Part shown: one piece after another, positions 1 to 7,292 of the stretch | Layout of the letters: every line of letters begins with the position of its first letter | Numbering within the stretch: the stretch's first letter is position 1 | Assembly (NCBI GenBank): GCA_946478675.1 | Contig: CAMLEF010000197.1 | Coordinates: 1-8,574, forward strand | Source of the DNA: an uncultured Flavobacteriales bacterium | GTDB lineage: Bacteria > Bacteroidota > Bacteroidia > Palsa-965 | Direction of reading: 5' to 3' | DNA: 8,574 bases | Notes under the pieces: generated by a model | Told to the model about the DNA's origin: nothing | The model's input: the letters and a program-made list of their open reading frames with translations, nothing else | Database searches by the model: none | Position numbers and translations under genes: made by a program

Positions 1-168
1 TCTCCTCACGCGTAAAATTTATCCCGATTCTCGCGACGCGCAAATTAGTCCCGGATTCTTGCGACGCGTAAAATTTGTCCCCGATTCTCGTGACGCGCAA
101 AATAATTCCGGATTCTCCTCACGCGTAAAATTTATCCCGATTCTCGCGACGCGCAAATTAGTCCCGGA
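1..168. repeat. Tandem array of ~28-bp GC/AT-alternating repeats
   Basis: Six contiguous units run from the window edge: 1-27 (cut by the edge), 28-55, 56-84, 85-112, 113-140 and 141-168. Each has the general form ttctcgcgacgcg followed by an AT-rich caaatta or taaaattt and then tcccgga or a close variant. Bases 1-55 are repeated exactly at 114-168, so the array has a higher-order period of 113 bp (four units) as well as the ~28-bp period. There are no unique spacers. The true left end lies outside the window. Function is unknown; I infer growth by slippage or unequal exchange. Confidence 0.9.
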
Positions 169-314
169 GGGACGTCACGCTTAGTCTTGTAGTTGGATGA
201 AACGCAACGAGCCCCGGAGGGGCGGCACTCGTCATCATGCACCAGTGCCGCTCCTCCGGAGCTCTGATTTTTTCCCTGTTACACAAGACTAAGCGTGACG
301 TCCCTCCGGGACTA
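159..314. repeat. 156-bp concentric inverted-repeat element
   Basis: Bases 159-190 and 283-314 are a perfect 32-bp inverted repeat, outer ends tagtcccgga / tccgggacta. Inside it, 209-229 and 244-264 form a second inverted repeat matching at 19 of 21 positions, around the core ccccggagggg / ctcctccggag. Both pairs share the same centre (236.5), leaving two unpaired 18-base flanks and a 14-base loop (230-243). Transcribed, the whole element would fold into one long hairpin. It contains no credible gene. It resembles the palindromic REP- or MITE-like elements scattered in Bacteroidota genomes; that likeness is from memory, and no transposase is visible here. Confidence 0.9.
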
Positions 315-536
315 TTTTCATCTGGAAAAACGAACGCCATTCTGTTCGGAAAGCCCGGAGTACTGCTGCGTCGCTTTTTCTTTCGCTTCCCGGCCGCTAT
401 ACACGTTCACAGATAAATGCGGCGTCTTTCATGCGTCGCGTTTTCCGAATGAAATTTATGGGGAAAATTTCCGGGTGATCTTCCTCATCTTTTCGATTCC
501 GACAAACGACTGACAATTCATTCGCGGCGCAACGAC
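315..536. other. Intergenic stretch without a supportable gene
   Basis: Between the palindromic element and the hemE promoter box I see no gene, RNA or strong hairpin. A 72-codon open frame at 295-513 begins inside the repeat arm, has no signal for a start, and its translation resembles no family I know, so I treat it as chance. Confidence 0.6.
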
Positions 537-544
537 TACCTTTG
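537..544 (+). promoter_or_regulatory. Likely hemE -7 promoter box (TACCTTTG), possibly leaderless
   Basis: TACCTTTG matches the Bacteroidota -7 consensus TAnnTTTG at every defined position. Only five bases separate it from the hemE ATG at 550, so transcription would start at or within a base or two of the start codon. No TTG lies at the expected -33 distance; the nearest similar sequence is ctgaca at 510-515, slightly too far. The call therefore rests on the -7 box alone. Confidence 0.5.
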
Positions 545-549
545 CGGCC

Positions 550-1584
550 ATGCAACTGCAAAACGATCTCATCCTCCGCGCTGCCCGTGGCGAAAAAACA
601 GAACGCACTCCCGTATGGCTGATGCGCCAGGCGGGCCGAGTGCTTCCCGAATACCGCGAAGTCCGCGCGAAAATGGGCGGCTTCATCGAACTCGTCAAAA
701 CACCGGAATTCGCAGCGGAAGTCACCGTGCAGCCCGTTGATATTCTCGGCGTGGATGCGGCCATCATCTTCTCCGATATTCTCGTGATCCCCGAAGCAAT
801 GGGACTTCCGTATAAAATGATCGAAGCGCGCGGCCCGTGGTTCGAGAATACCGTGAAGACCGAAGCCGACGTACAGAAGCTGCGCATCGCCGATGGCGTG
901 GACGATCTCGCGTATGTCTGCGAAGCAATCCGCCAGACGAAAAAAGCGTTGAATGGCCGCGTGCCGCTCATCGGTTTTGCCGGCGCGCCGTGGACGATCC
1001 TCGCGTACATGGTGGAAGGCAGCGGCTCGAAGACATTTTCCAAAGCGAAAAAATTCCTCTACACGCAACCGATCCTCGCGCACGACCTGCTCGAAAAAAT
1101 CATGCGCTCCACGATCAATTACCTCAAGGCGCAGATCGCTGCCGGCGCCGACATGGTGCAGCTGTTCGATTCCTGGGCCGGCATTCTTTCGCCGGAGCAG
1201 TACCGCGAATTCGCATTGAAATACATCGCGCAGATCTGCAAAGAAATTCATCCGCTTGTGCCCGTCACCGTTTTTGCAAAAGACGCGCACTTCATCCGCC
1301 GCGAGCTCGGCGCTATCGATTGCGACACGATCGGCCTCGACTGGACGATGGACATCGCGGAATCGAAACAGCTCATCGGCGCAAACAAAACGCTGCAGGG
1401 CAATGCCGATCCCTGCCTGCTGTACGCCGATTTCGAAACTATCAAAACCGAAACGGAAAAAATGCTTCGCGCATTCGGTCCGCACCGCCACATCGCCAAC
1501 CTCGGCCACGGCTTGTATCCCGATCTCGAGAAAGAGAAAGTGAAATTCTTTGTCGATACGGTGAAGGGATTCAAGCATTCTTGA
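550..1584 (+). CDS. hemE: Uroporphyrinogen decarboxylase
   Basis: This cytoplasmic enzyme removes four carboxyl groups from uroporphyrinogen III to give coproporphyrinogen III in heme synthesis. The 344-residue product has the usual family length and is a single TIM-barrel domain. It carries signature 1, [10 protein letters not shown], at residues 21-30, with R26 and R30 expected to bind substrate carboxylates. FSDIL (74-78) holds the catalytic aspartate D76. Signature 2, GFAGAPWT, begins at residue 142, and Y153 is the conserved active-site tyrosine. LFDSWAG (205-211) and NLGHG (317-321, H320) complete the pocket. The first ATG gives the typical N-terminus with a charged helix before the signature. 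No other heme genes are in the window. The gene ends 20 bases before the AT-rich membrane-protein gene, which could be co-transcribed with it. Confidence 0.97.
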   Translation: MQLQNDLILRAARGEKTERTPVWLMRQAGRVLPEYREVRAKMGGFIELVKTPEFAAEVTVQPVDILGVDAAIIFSDILVIPEAMGLPYKMIEARGPWFENTVKTEADVQKLRIADGVDDLAYVCEAIRQTKKALNGRVPLIGFAGAPWTILAYMVEGSGSKTFSKAKKFLYTQPILAHDLLEKIMRSTINYLKAQIAAGADMVQLFDSWAGILSPEQYREFALKYIAQICKEIHPLVPVTVFAKDAHFIRRELGAIDCDTIGLDWTMDIAESKQLIGANKTLQGNADPCLLYADFETIKTETEKMLRAFGPHRHIANLGHGLYPDLEKEKVKFFVDTVKGFKHS

Positions 1585-1604
1585 ATTTGTTGTAATATCA
1601 CGTT

Positions 1605-2459
1605 ATGATCAAAAGAATAATGTTGGAAGATGCTGTAAAGTACCTTCCAGTCATAACTGTGTTAACTTTTGTTTTGGGATATATTGGCTTTTATACTTTC
1701 ACCGCCATATACCAGCTTCCAATCAATTCTACTGATATTTCCATCATAGGCGGAATTGGTGTACTTAATCTCGTTTTCCTCGGTATTCTGTATATTTTTT
1801 CAAATCGTAAAAGGAGGCCTTTATTCATTGAAGCAACCCTCGCTTTTCTCTTAATTAATTTCCTTTTGTCAAATCCGGTTATTGCAGGGTCAACATTATT
1901 GTTACAAGGTATGGTAATGTACATGACTACCTTGGATGTTCCGATTAAAGGAAAGAAAGCTGGTTTTAAAGAGAAACGTAAAATAGTATTTCGTAGAAAA
2001 TTTTGGATGCTTGTGTCCGATATGATTGTCTCCACATTGGCATTGTTATATGGTTTCGCGTTTAAGTCAAGGTTTTGGGAACTGCTTTTAATGATCTATT
2101 TTTTAATCTTGGTTTTTCACAAATTCAAACGTCATAAGTCCATACCCTCTCCTTACATATGGTCTGTTGTATTGGTGCTGCTATTTCCAGTCGTTGTTAT
2201 GATCAACTTTGTTGATAATTCAAGAGCTAATTTTATTGGACTAAATAAGGAGAGGGCATTAATTGTTACAGAACAAGATTCTATCTCGACTGATATTGTG
2301 TTTTCCGACGACAATTGTTACTATGTTCAGAATGATAGCCTTGGAGTTACATCTGTGATACGCAGAGACGTAGTGAAAAAAATAGAGATTATTGATTCTA
2401 AAAAGAGAAAGCCGGTCAGTTGGGGTGAAGAGAAAATGAAAGATTTGTTTGGGAAATAA
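1605..2459 (+). CDS. Polytopic membrane protein of unknown function, AT-rich
   Basis: I do not recognise a family. The 284-residue product has six or seven hydrophobic segments, roughly at residues 13-36, 45-65, 74-92, 95-109, 134-153, 157-171 and 185-203. Basic loops (NRKRR near 67-71; a lysine/arginine-rich stretch 115-132; HKFKRHK 172-178) fit cytoplasmic sides. A soluble C-terminal part (about 205-284) looks like a small beta-rich domain followed by a charged tail. By the positive-inside rule with seven helices this tail would be outside the cytoplasm; with six it would be inside. Base composition is the striking feature: one sampled 60-base line is 33% GC against 67% for a line of hemE, with AT-rich codons throughout, so recent acquisition is likely. 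No Shine-Dalgarno or good promoter box precedes the ATG; it may be read through from hemE. Reading frame is intact. Confidence 0.8.
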   Translation: MIKRIMLEDAVKYLPVITVLTFVLGYIGFYTFTAIYQLPINSTDISIIGGIGVLNLVFLGILYIFSNRKRRPLFIEATLAFLLINFLLSNPVIAGSTLLLQGMVMYMTTLDVPIKGKKAGFKEKRKIVFRRKFWMLVSDMIVSTLALLYGFAFKSRFWELLLMIYFLILVFHKFKRHKSIPSPYIWSVVLVLLFPVVVMINFVDNSRANFIGLNKERALIVTEQDSISTDIVFSDDNCYYVQNDSLGVTSVIRRDVVKKIEIIDSKKRKPVSWGEEKMKDLFGK

Positions 2460-2570
2460 TATGTTGCCAGGTGTAGACAATACGAGTTGCAATTTTTCTT
2501 AATTTTTGAGACGATCAACTTGCAGAATTCCGCAATCCGCCGAATTCCCTTACTCATTTTGCCAAAGCCC

Positions 2571-2600
2571 TTGACAGGGATGATGTTCTCTCTATTTTTG
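2571..2600 (+). promoter_or_regulatory. Bacteroidota-type promoter for the TonB receptor / LOG unit
   Basis: TTGACA at 2571-2576 and TATTTTTG at 2593-2600 match the -33 and -7 elements. There are 19 bases between TTG and the -7 box, the usual spacing for the Bacteroidota primary sigma factor. Transcription should begin near 2605-2608, leaving a leader of about 15 bases before the ATG at 2622. This is the best-formed promoter in the window. Confidence 0.75.
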
Positions 2601-2621
2601 GCCTGAAATCAAGCACGCCAA

Positions 2622-5009
2622 ATGAGAACACTAACCCTTTTTGCACTGCTGCTCCTGCCGGGCTTCACGGCATTCGCACAGAACACGCAAACCATCCGCG
2701 GCAAAGTCGTCGATAAAGAATCGAAGTCGCCGCTGATCGGTGTGGTCGTATCGCTCTACCGCGATTCTTCGTACGTAGCCGGCGCCGTTTCCGATCTCGA
2801 TGGAAATTACCGTTTGCAGAACGTGGTCGTGGGACGTTATTCGGTGAACTTCCGTTTCATCGGTTACCAGCCCGCAAGTTTCCCGACGATCGTCAATTCC
2901 GGCAAGGAAAATATCATCGATGTCGAGCTCGATCAATCGGTGATCACGAAGCAGGAAGTGGTGATCACGGGAGCGAACAAAGAAGGAACGGTGAATGATT
3001 TCGGTGCGGGAAGCGGCCGCATGTTTTCGGTGGAAGAAACGAACCGTTACGCCGGCAGCCGCGGCGATCCTGCGCGCATGGCATCGAACTTCGCCGGTGT
3101 GCAGGGCGCGGATGATTCCCGTAACGATATCGTGGTGCGCGGCAATTCTCCTGCGGGCGTGCTCTGGCGCTACGAAGGCGTCGACATTCCGAACCCGAAC
3201 CACTTCGCGATCGAAGGAACGACGGGCGGCCCGGTGAGCATTCTCAACAACAAAGTGCTCGCGAATTCCGATTTCTACACCGGCGCTTTTCCTGCGGAAT
3301 ACGGCAACAGCATCGCGGCGGCATTCGATCTTCGCATGCGCAGCGGCAACAACGAAAAATTTGAATTCACCGGGCAGTTCGGCGTGCTCGGAACGGAGAT
3401 CACTGCCGAAGGACCGTTCAGCAAAGCACACAACGCTTCGTTCCTCGTGGCGTATCGCTACTCGACGCTGCGGCTCTTCGAAGCGGCGAACATTCCGATC
3501 GGAACGGGCGCCGTGCCGAGCTACCAGGACGGCGCGTTCAAATTGAATTTCCCGATGAAAAAAGGCGGCAACCTTTCCGTCTTCGGCATCGGCGGCGCGA
3601 GCACCATCGACATCGTCGTCAGCAAATACACGGAACCTACCGACGAGCTCTACGGCGAAGACAGCCGCGACCAGCATTTTGCAACGGGCATGGGTGTTGC
3701 CGGTATCGTGTACATGAAACCGATCAACGACAAAACTTTTTTCCGCGCGGTGATCGCAGGAAGCACGCGTTATTCCGCCGCTCATCACGAGCTCGTCTGG
3801 CGCGACACGACATTTGCAATCGATTCGATCACGCCGAAGATGGGTTACCGCAACACGGAAGACCGGCTGTCGTTCAACTTTTATTTCACGCGGAAATTCG
3901 GAGCGAAACTTTCGTTGAAAGCCGGCATGATGAATGACTATTATATCAATCATCTCATCGACAGCATCCACAGCGAGATCACGTATCAATTTTACAACCG
4001 ACAGGATTACAATGGTGGTTCATTCCTCACGCAGCCTTACGCGCAATTGAAGTACAAGCCGAGCGATCAGCTCACGTTCAATGTCGGTGTGCATGCGCAG
4101 TATTTCTCGCTGAACGGAAGCACTTCCGTAGAGCCGCGCGCCGGGATGAAATGGAATTTCTCCGAACGGCAGTCGATCAACTTCGGCGCAGGATTGCACA
4201 GCCAGTTGCTGCCGGCGTACATCTATTATACGCACCTGCCGTCGAATTCGCCGCCGTATGTATTGCACAACAAGAACCTCGATTTCATGAAGAGCCTGCA
4301 TCTCGTGCTCGGTCATGACATTTCGGTGAGCGAAAGCATGCGCATCAAAACGGAAGTGTATTACCAGTATCTCTACAACGTTCCCGTCGAGAAAAAAAGC
4401 TCTTCGTTCTCGGTGCTCAACCAGGGCAGCGGTTTCAGCCGGTTCTTCCCCGACACGCTCGTCAACGAAGGCACCGGCACCAACATGGGCATCGAGCTCA
4501 CCATAGAGAAATTTTTCAGCAAGAAATATTTCTTCATGGTCACCGCTTCCGTTTTCGATGCGAAATACAAAGGCAGCGACGGCATCACGCGCAACACGGA
4601 CTTCAATACGCACTACGCGTTCAACGTGCTCGGCGCGCGCGAATTCAAATTGAACGACAAACAAACGCTGGAGACGGGACTGAAACTGACGGCTGCCGGC
4701 AAACGTTATTACACGCCGATCGACATCACGGCATCATACGCGGCGAACGAAGAAGTGTACGTGGATTCGCTGCGGAATTCGAAGCAATTCAGTACCGCTT
4801 ATTTCCGTCTCGACGCGCGTGTCGTGTGGCGTTACAACACGAAGAGCATCACGCATGAGATCGGTCTCGACCTGTTGAACGTAACGAACCGCAAAAACAT
4901 TCTCGGCCTCACGTATTCACCCGACCCGATGAAGCCCGGTTCCGATCCGACGGTGGTGCAATACCAGCTCGGCTTCCTGCCGTTGTTTTATTACAAAATC
5001 GATTTCTGA
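2622..5009 (+). CDS. TonB-dependent outer-membrane receptor with carboxypeptidase-regulatory-like domain
   Basis: The product is a 795-residue outer-membrane active transporter, expected to be powered by TonB-ExbBD. Residues 1-20 are a signal peptide ending TAFAQ. Residues about 24-105 form the Ig-like carboxypeptidase-regulatory domain seen on many Bacteroidota receptors (IRGKVVDKESKSPLIG, then SDLDGNYRL). The plug lies at about 140-240 and includes DIVVRGNSPAGVLWRYEG and FYTGAFPAEYGNS. The rest is beta-barrel, with alternating aromatic strands and a terminal phenylalanine. It is shorter than SusC-type receptors (usually about 1,000 residues) and no SusD-like partner follows, so a glycan role is not supported. 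I see no clear TonB box. The substrate cannot be read from sequence. The stop codon overlaps the start of the LOG gene, so the two are probably translated together from the promoter at 2571-2600. Confidence 0.93.
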   Translation: MRTLTLFALLLLPGFTAFAQNTQTIRGKVVDKESKSPLIGVVVSLYRDSSYVAGAVSDLDGNYRLQNVVVGRYSVNFRFIGYQPASFPTIVNSGKENIIDVELDQSVITKQEVVITGANKEGTVNDFGAGSGRMFSVEETNRYAGSRGDPARMASNFAGVQGADDSRNDIVVRGNSPAGVLWRYEGVDIPNPNHFAIEGTTGGPVSILNNKVLANSDFYTGAFPAEYGNSIAAAFDLRMRSGNNEKFEFTGQFGVLGTEITAEGPFSKAHNASFLVAYRYSTLRLFEAANIPIGTGAVPSYQDGAFKLNFPMKKGGNLSVFGIGGASTIDIVVSKYTEPTDELYGEDSRDQHFATGMGVAGIVYMKPINDKTFFRAVIAGSTRYSAAHHELVWRDTTFAIDSITPKMGYRNTEDRLSFNFYFTRKFGAKLSLKAGMMNDYYINHLIDSIHSEITYQFYNRQDYNGGSFLTQPYAQLKYKPSDQLTFNVGVHAQYFSLNGSTSVEPRAGMKWNFSERQSINFGAGLHSQLLPAYIYYTHLPSNSPPYVLHNKNLDFMKSLHLVLGHDISVSESMRIKTEVYYQYLYNVPVEKKSSSFSVLNQGSGFSRFFPDTLVNEGTGTNMGIELTIEKFFSKKYFFMVTASVFDAKYKGSDGITRNTDFNTHYAFNVLGAREFKLNDKQTLETGLKLTAAGKRYYTPIDITASYAANEEVYVDSLRNSKQFSTAYFRLDARVVWRYNTKSITHEIGLDLLNVTNRKNILGLTYSPDPMKPGSDPTVVQYQLGFLPLFYYKIDF

Positions 5010-5599
5010 TGCGGAAGATACATGCGCTGCTCGTTTACTGCGGAGCGAACGAAGGAACTTCACCGGTTTACCGCGAAGCTGCGGAACAGCTCGGCACATT
5101 GCTGGCGAAAGAAAATATCCGTCTCATCTACGGCGGCGGAAGCGTCGGGCTGATGGGCGTGCTCGCGGATGCGGTGCTGAACAACAACGGCGAAGTGACC
5201 GGCGTGATCCCGGATTTCCTCGATACGAAAGAGATCGGCCACAAAGGCGTGCCGGACATGCGCGTGGTGAGCACGATGCACGACCGCAAAGCGCTGATGG
5301 AACGGCTCTGCGACGCCGCGATCGCCTTGCCCGGCGGTTTCGGAACGATGGACGAGCTTTTCGAAATGCTGACGTGGGCACAGCTCGGCTTGCACAAAAA
5401 GCCGCTCGGCTTGCTGAACATCAACGGCTATTACGATTCGTTCGTGCAGCTGCTCGATAAGATGGTGACGGAAGGTTTTCTGAAGCCCGTCAATCGCGAG
5501 CTGCTGATCGTTTCGGACAATGCGGAAACGTTGCTCCGTGCGTTGCGCGAGAAAGAAGTGGTGGTGGAAGAGAAGTGGATGTCGCGCGGGGAAGAGTAG
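5009..5599 (+). CDS. LOG-family nucleotide 5'-monophosphate phosphoribohydrolase (TIGR00730 type)
   Basis: Members of this family cleave the N-glycosidic bond of (cytokinin) riboside 5'-monophosphates or other nucleoside monophosphates, releasing base and ribose 5-phosphate. The 196-residue length is typical. The Rossmann fold starts with a hydrophobic strand (residues 4-10) and CGANEG. GGGSVGLMG (42-50) binds phosphate. HDRK (91-94) supplies the conserved arginine R93. The hallmark PGGFGTMDE (108-116) ends in the catalytic glutamate E116. The start ATG shares its A with the upstream TGA (TGATG), indicating translational coupling to the TonB receptor; there is no Shine-Dalgarno. The true substrate in bacteria is often unknown, and lysine decarboxylase labels on such proteins are old misannotations. 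The TAG stop is the first three bases of a repeat element, so the C-terminal end may have been set by that element. Confidence 0.93.
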   Translation: MRKIHALLVYCGANEGTSPVYREAAEQLGTLLAKENIRLIYGGGSVGLMGVLADAVLNNNGEVTGVIPDFLDTKEIGHKGVPDMRVVSTMHDRKALMERLCDAAIALPGGFGTMDELFEMLTWAQLGLHKKPLGLLNINGYYDSFVQLLDKMVTEGFLKPVNRELLIVSDNAETLLRALREKEVVVEEKWMSRGEE

Positions 5600-5740
5600 C
5601 CGCAGATTGCGCTGATTTTCGCAGATTAAAAATTCTTTAGCCGCAGAGAGCGCGGAGTTCTCTGCGTCCTCTGCGCCTCTGCGGCGAACATCAATTTCGT
5701 GGCAAAACTAATCTGCGGAAATCTGCGTAATCTGCGGCTA
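5597..5740. repeat. 144-bp inverted-repeat element between convergent genes
   Basis: The outer arms, 5597-5628 and 5709-5740, are 32-bp inverted repeats identical at 29 positions, starting tagccgcagatt. Each arm is itself built of repeated cgcagatt words about 9-11 bases apart. A second inverted repeat sits inside: gccgcagag (5640-5648) pairs with ctctgcggc (5677-5685), with further ctctgcg copies between. The outermost TAG of each arm is the stop codon of the gene that faces it. The potential hairpins could serve as a two-way terminator, though there is no clean T-run after the outer stem. Elements with this wording occur, as I recall, in many copies in Bacteroidota genomes; no transposase is present. 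Confidence 0.9.
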
Positions 5741-7237
5741 GATCTTGAAATACTCTTTCAGATTAAGAATGAGATGGCGCAGCGTTTCTAAATTCTGAAT
5801 GCCTTCCGTTTTTTCGAGCAGGTTGTTCAGTTTCTCCTGGTACTGTTTCCTTCCCGACTGCAGCCATTGCGAAACGTAATAGTACGCTTTGATCGTCATG
5901 TCGTTTTCCGGGAGCTTCGTGTTGTTTGCCGTGAGCTTTTCGTAACGCTTGTAGCATTCCTGAACCTTCACGTATTCCTCGAGCATGAAATACGCCATGA
6001 TGATCGTCGCGAAGATCTGGTCGTACATGCGATGGAACGCGACCTGCTGGTAATTGAAGAGCAGCGCTTCCATCGTGATCGTGACCTGGCGGATGTCTTC
6101 TTTCGTGCCGAGCAGCAGGAAGCAGCAATAGAGATTGCTCATGTTGATGTAGCGCACGTGCAGGTTCTCTTCGCCCCAGTTGTATTGCGAAAGAATGTCT
6201 TCGCTGGCTTTGCGGTACGCCTGTATCTGCTCGCGGATCTCGTCGGGAAGATTTTCATTCCAGCCTTTGCGGTAGCCGAAACCATAACGGCTCACGAGCA
6301 CGCTGGCCTGGATGCTGATGAAGGCGATCTGCGCGGTGTTGAGATAATTCCGCCAGAAGCGCGGCGTTTCGCGTTTCTTCAGCAGCACCGCCGCTTCTTT
6401 CTGCAGCTCTTCCGGCTTGAGCCAGCTCACGAGCAGCTTCAGCTTGAGGTAGTCGATGTTCAGCTCAACGTCGTCGGAGAATGAGAAGATGACGTAAGGT
6501 GATTTCTCCAGCTCTTCCGAAACGTTGTTCAGCTCATCCAGCGTAGCCTGCGTATAGAAGCGATCGTCGTTGAGGAAATGCAGCGTGTAGCAATGCGCGT
6601 AGCGGGCCATCACGCGAACGGCAAACGATTCCGACTCGCGGAATTTCTCGAACCAGGCGAGGTGACGTTCCGTTTCCGCGAGGCTCGGCGCCGATTTATC
6701 TTTGAAATGAAGATTGGTGCGCAGGTAGAGGTAAATCTCGTTCAGCGCTTTTTCCGATTCGATGACCCACGCGTTTCGCTCGAGAAAGCGGATCGCTTCC
6801 GTTTTTTTCTCGCGCATATACGCATGCTGCGCAAAGAACTGCAGCACGGCGCGTGCGGTGGTAAAGTCTTCGATCTTTTCCGCAACGTCGAGCAGGATTT
6901 CCGCGAGCTGGTTTGCTTCCCGCAGGCGGCCATGGTTGACGAACCGTTCGATCTGCGAAATGTTGTGCAGGAGATAAGACGGGTAATTGCGGCTGAGATA
7001 GCCGGTCAGCTTGAACGTGTGATGGGCGAGCTGGAAGAATTTTTTCTTCTCCTGCACGCCGGCTTTCGAATAAATCGCTTTGCAGAGCAGGTCGGAATCG
7101 TCTTCATCCCACCCGAGCGACTTGGCCGCATCGACCAGCTTCAACGGGAGCTCCGCTTTATTCGCTTCCAGGTATTTTCTGAATTCGCCGAGATGGAACT
7201 CGTCGAGCAGCACCACCACTTTCTGAATGCTCAGCAT
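5738..7237 (-). CDS. Alpha-helical repeat protein of unknown function, 499 aa
   Basis: I cannot name a family. The product has no signal peptide or membrane segment and should be cytoplasmic. It is almost wholly helical and rich in Leu, Glu, Lys, Tyr and Phe. Residues 1-80 (EFHLGEFRKYLEANKAEL and the following segment) look like a small N-terminal helical domain. Residues 95-155 and many later stretches have the paired amphipathic helices of TPR-like solenoids, for example RLREANQLAEILLDVAEK at 104-121. Such folds usually hold other proteins, but no partner is implied by the neighbours. The N-terminal pattern loosely recalls a Bacteroidota-specific family of ~500-residue helical proteins; that is memory, not a match. 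The start is supported by a promoter box four bases upstream. The stop TAG lies in the repeat element at 5597-5740. Codon use is GC-rich like that of the neighbours. Confidence 0.85.
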   Translation of the reverse strand: MLSIQKVVVLLDEFHLGEFRKYLEANKAELPLKLVDAAKSLGWDEDDSDLLCKAIYSKAGVQEKKKFFQLAHHTFKLTGYLSRNYPSYLLHNISQIERFVNHGRLREANQLAEILLDVAEKIEDFTTARAVLQFFAQHAYMREKKTEAIRFLERNAWVIESEKALNEIYLYLRTNLHFKDKSAPSLAETERHLAWFEKFRESESFAVRVMARYAHCYTLHFLNDDRFYTQATLDELNNVSEELEKSPYVIFSFSDDVELNIDYLKLKLLVSWLKPEELQKEAAVLLKKRETPRFWRNYLNTAQIAFISIQASVLVSRYGFGYRKGWNENLPDEIREQIQAYRKASEDILSQYNWGEENLHVRYINMSNLYCCFLLLGTKEDIRQVTITMEALLFNYQQVAFHRMYDQIFATIIMAYFMLEEYVKVQECYKRYEKLTANNTKLPENDMTIKAYYYVSQWLQSGRKQYQEKLNNLLEKTEGIQNLETLRHLILNLKEYFKI

Positions 7238-7241
7238 GTAC

Positions 7242-7271
7242 TAAATGTAAGAAATCGGCCGTCAAAGACAA
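7242..7271 (-). promoter_or_regulatory. Bacteroidota-type promoter for the helical-repeat gene, probably leaderless
   Basis: Read on the minus strand, TTG (7271-7269) is followed after 19 bases by TACATTTA (7249-7242), one base from TAnnTTTG. The ATG (7237-7235) comes only four bases later. Transcription would therefore begin at about the start codon, implying a leaderless mRNA and supporting this start for the 499-aa protein. Confidence 0.55.
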
Positions 7272-7292
7272 CCGTATTCGGGGTTGGGGGAT

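Noticed and set aside
1..168. Possible CRISPR array
   Set aside because: The units are contiguous and all related, with no unique spacers, and no cas genes are present.
158..340. 60-codon minus-strand frame across the palindromic element
   Set aside because: It is made almost entirely of repeat sequence and has no homology cue or start signal.
397..1578. 393-codon open frame on the minus strand over hemE
   Set aside because: It is a frame shadow: hemE on the other strand has all family motifs, and the antisense translation is unusually rich in Arg, His, Phe and Glu, as expected from reading a GC-rich gene backwards.
1593..1600. TAATATCA as a leaderless promoter for the AT-rich membrane protein
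   Set aside because: Position relative to the ATG resembles the hemE case, but the TTTG half is missing and there is no TTG upstream, so it is not distinguishable from chance in AT-rich DNA.
2460..2560. Terminator after the AT-rich membrane-protein gene
   Set aside because: There are two T-runs but no convincing GC-rich stem in front of them.
2631..3989. 452-codon open frame on the minus strand over the TonB receptor
   Set aside because: Same kind of shadow, fully inside a recognised receptor gene; no motif or promoter supports it.
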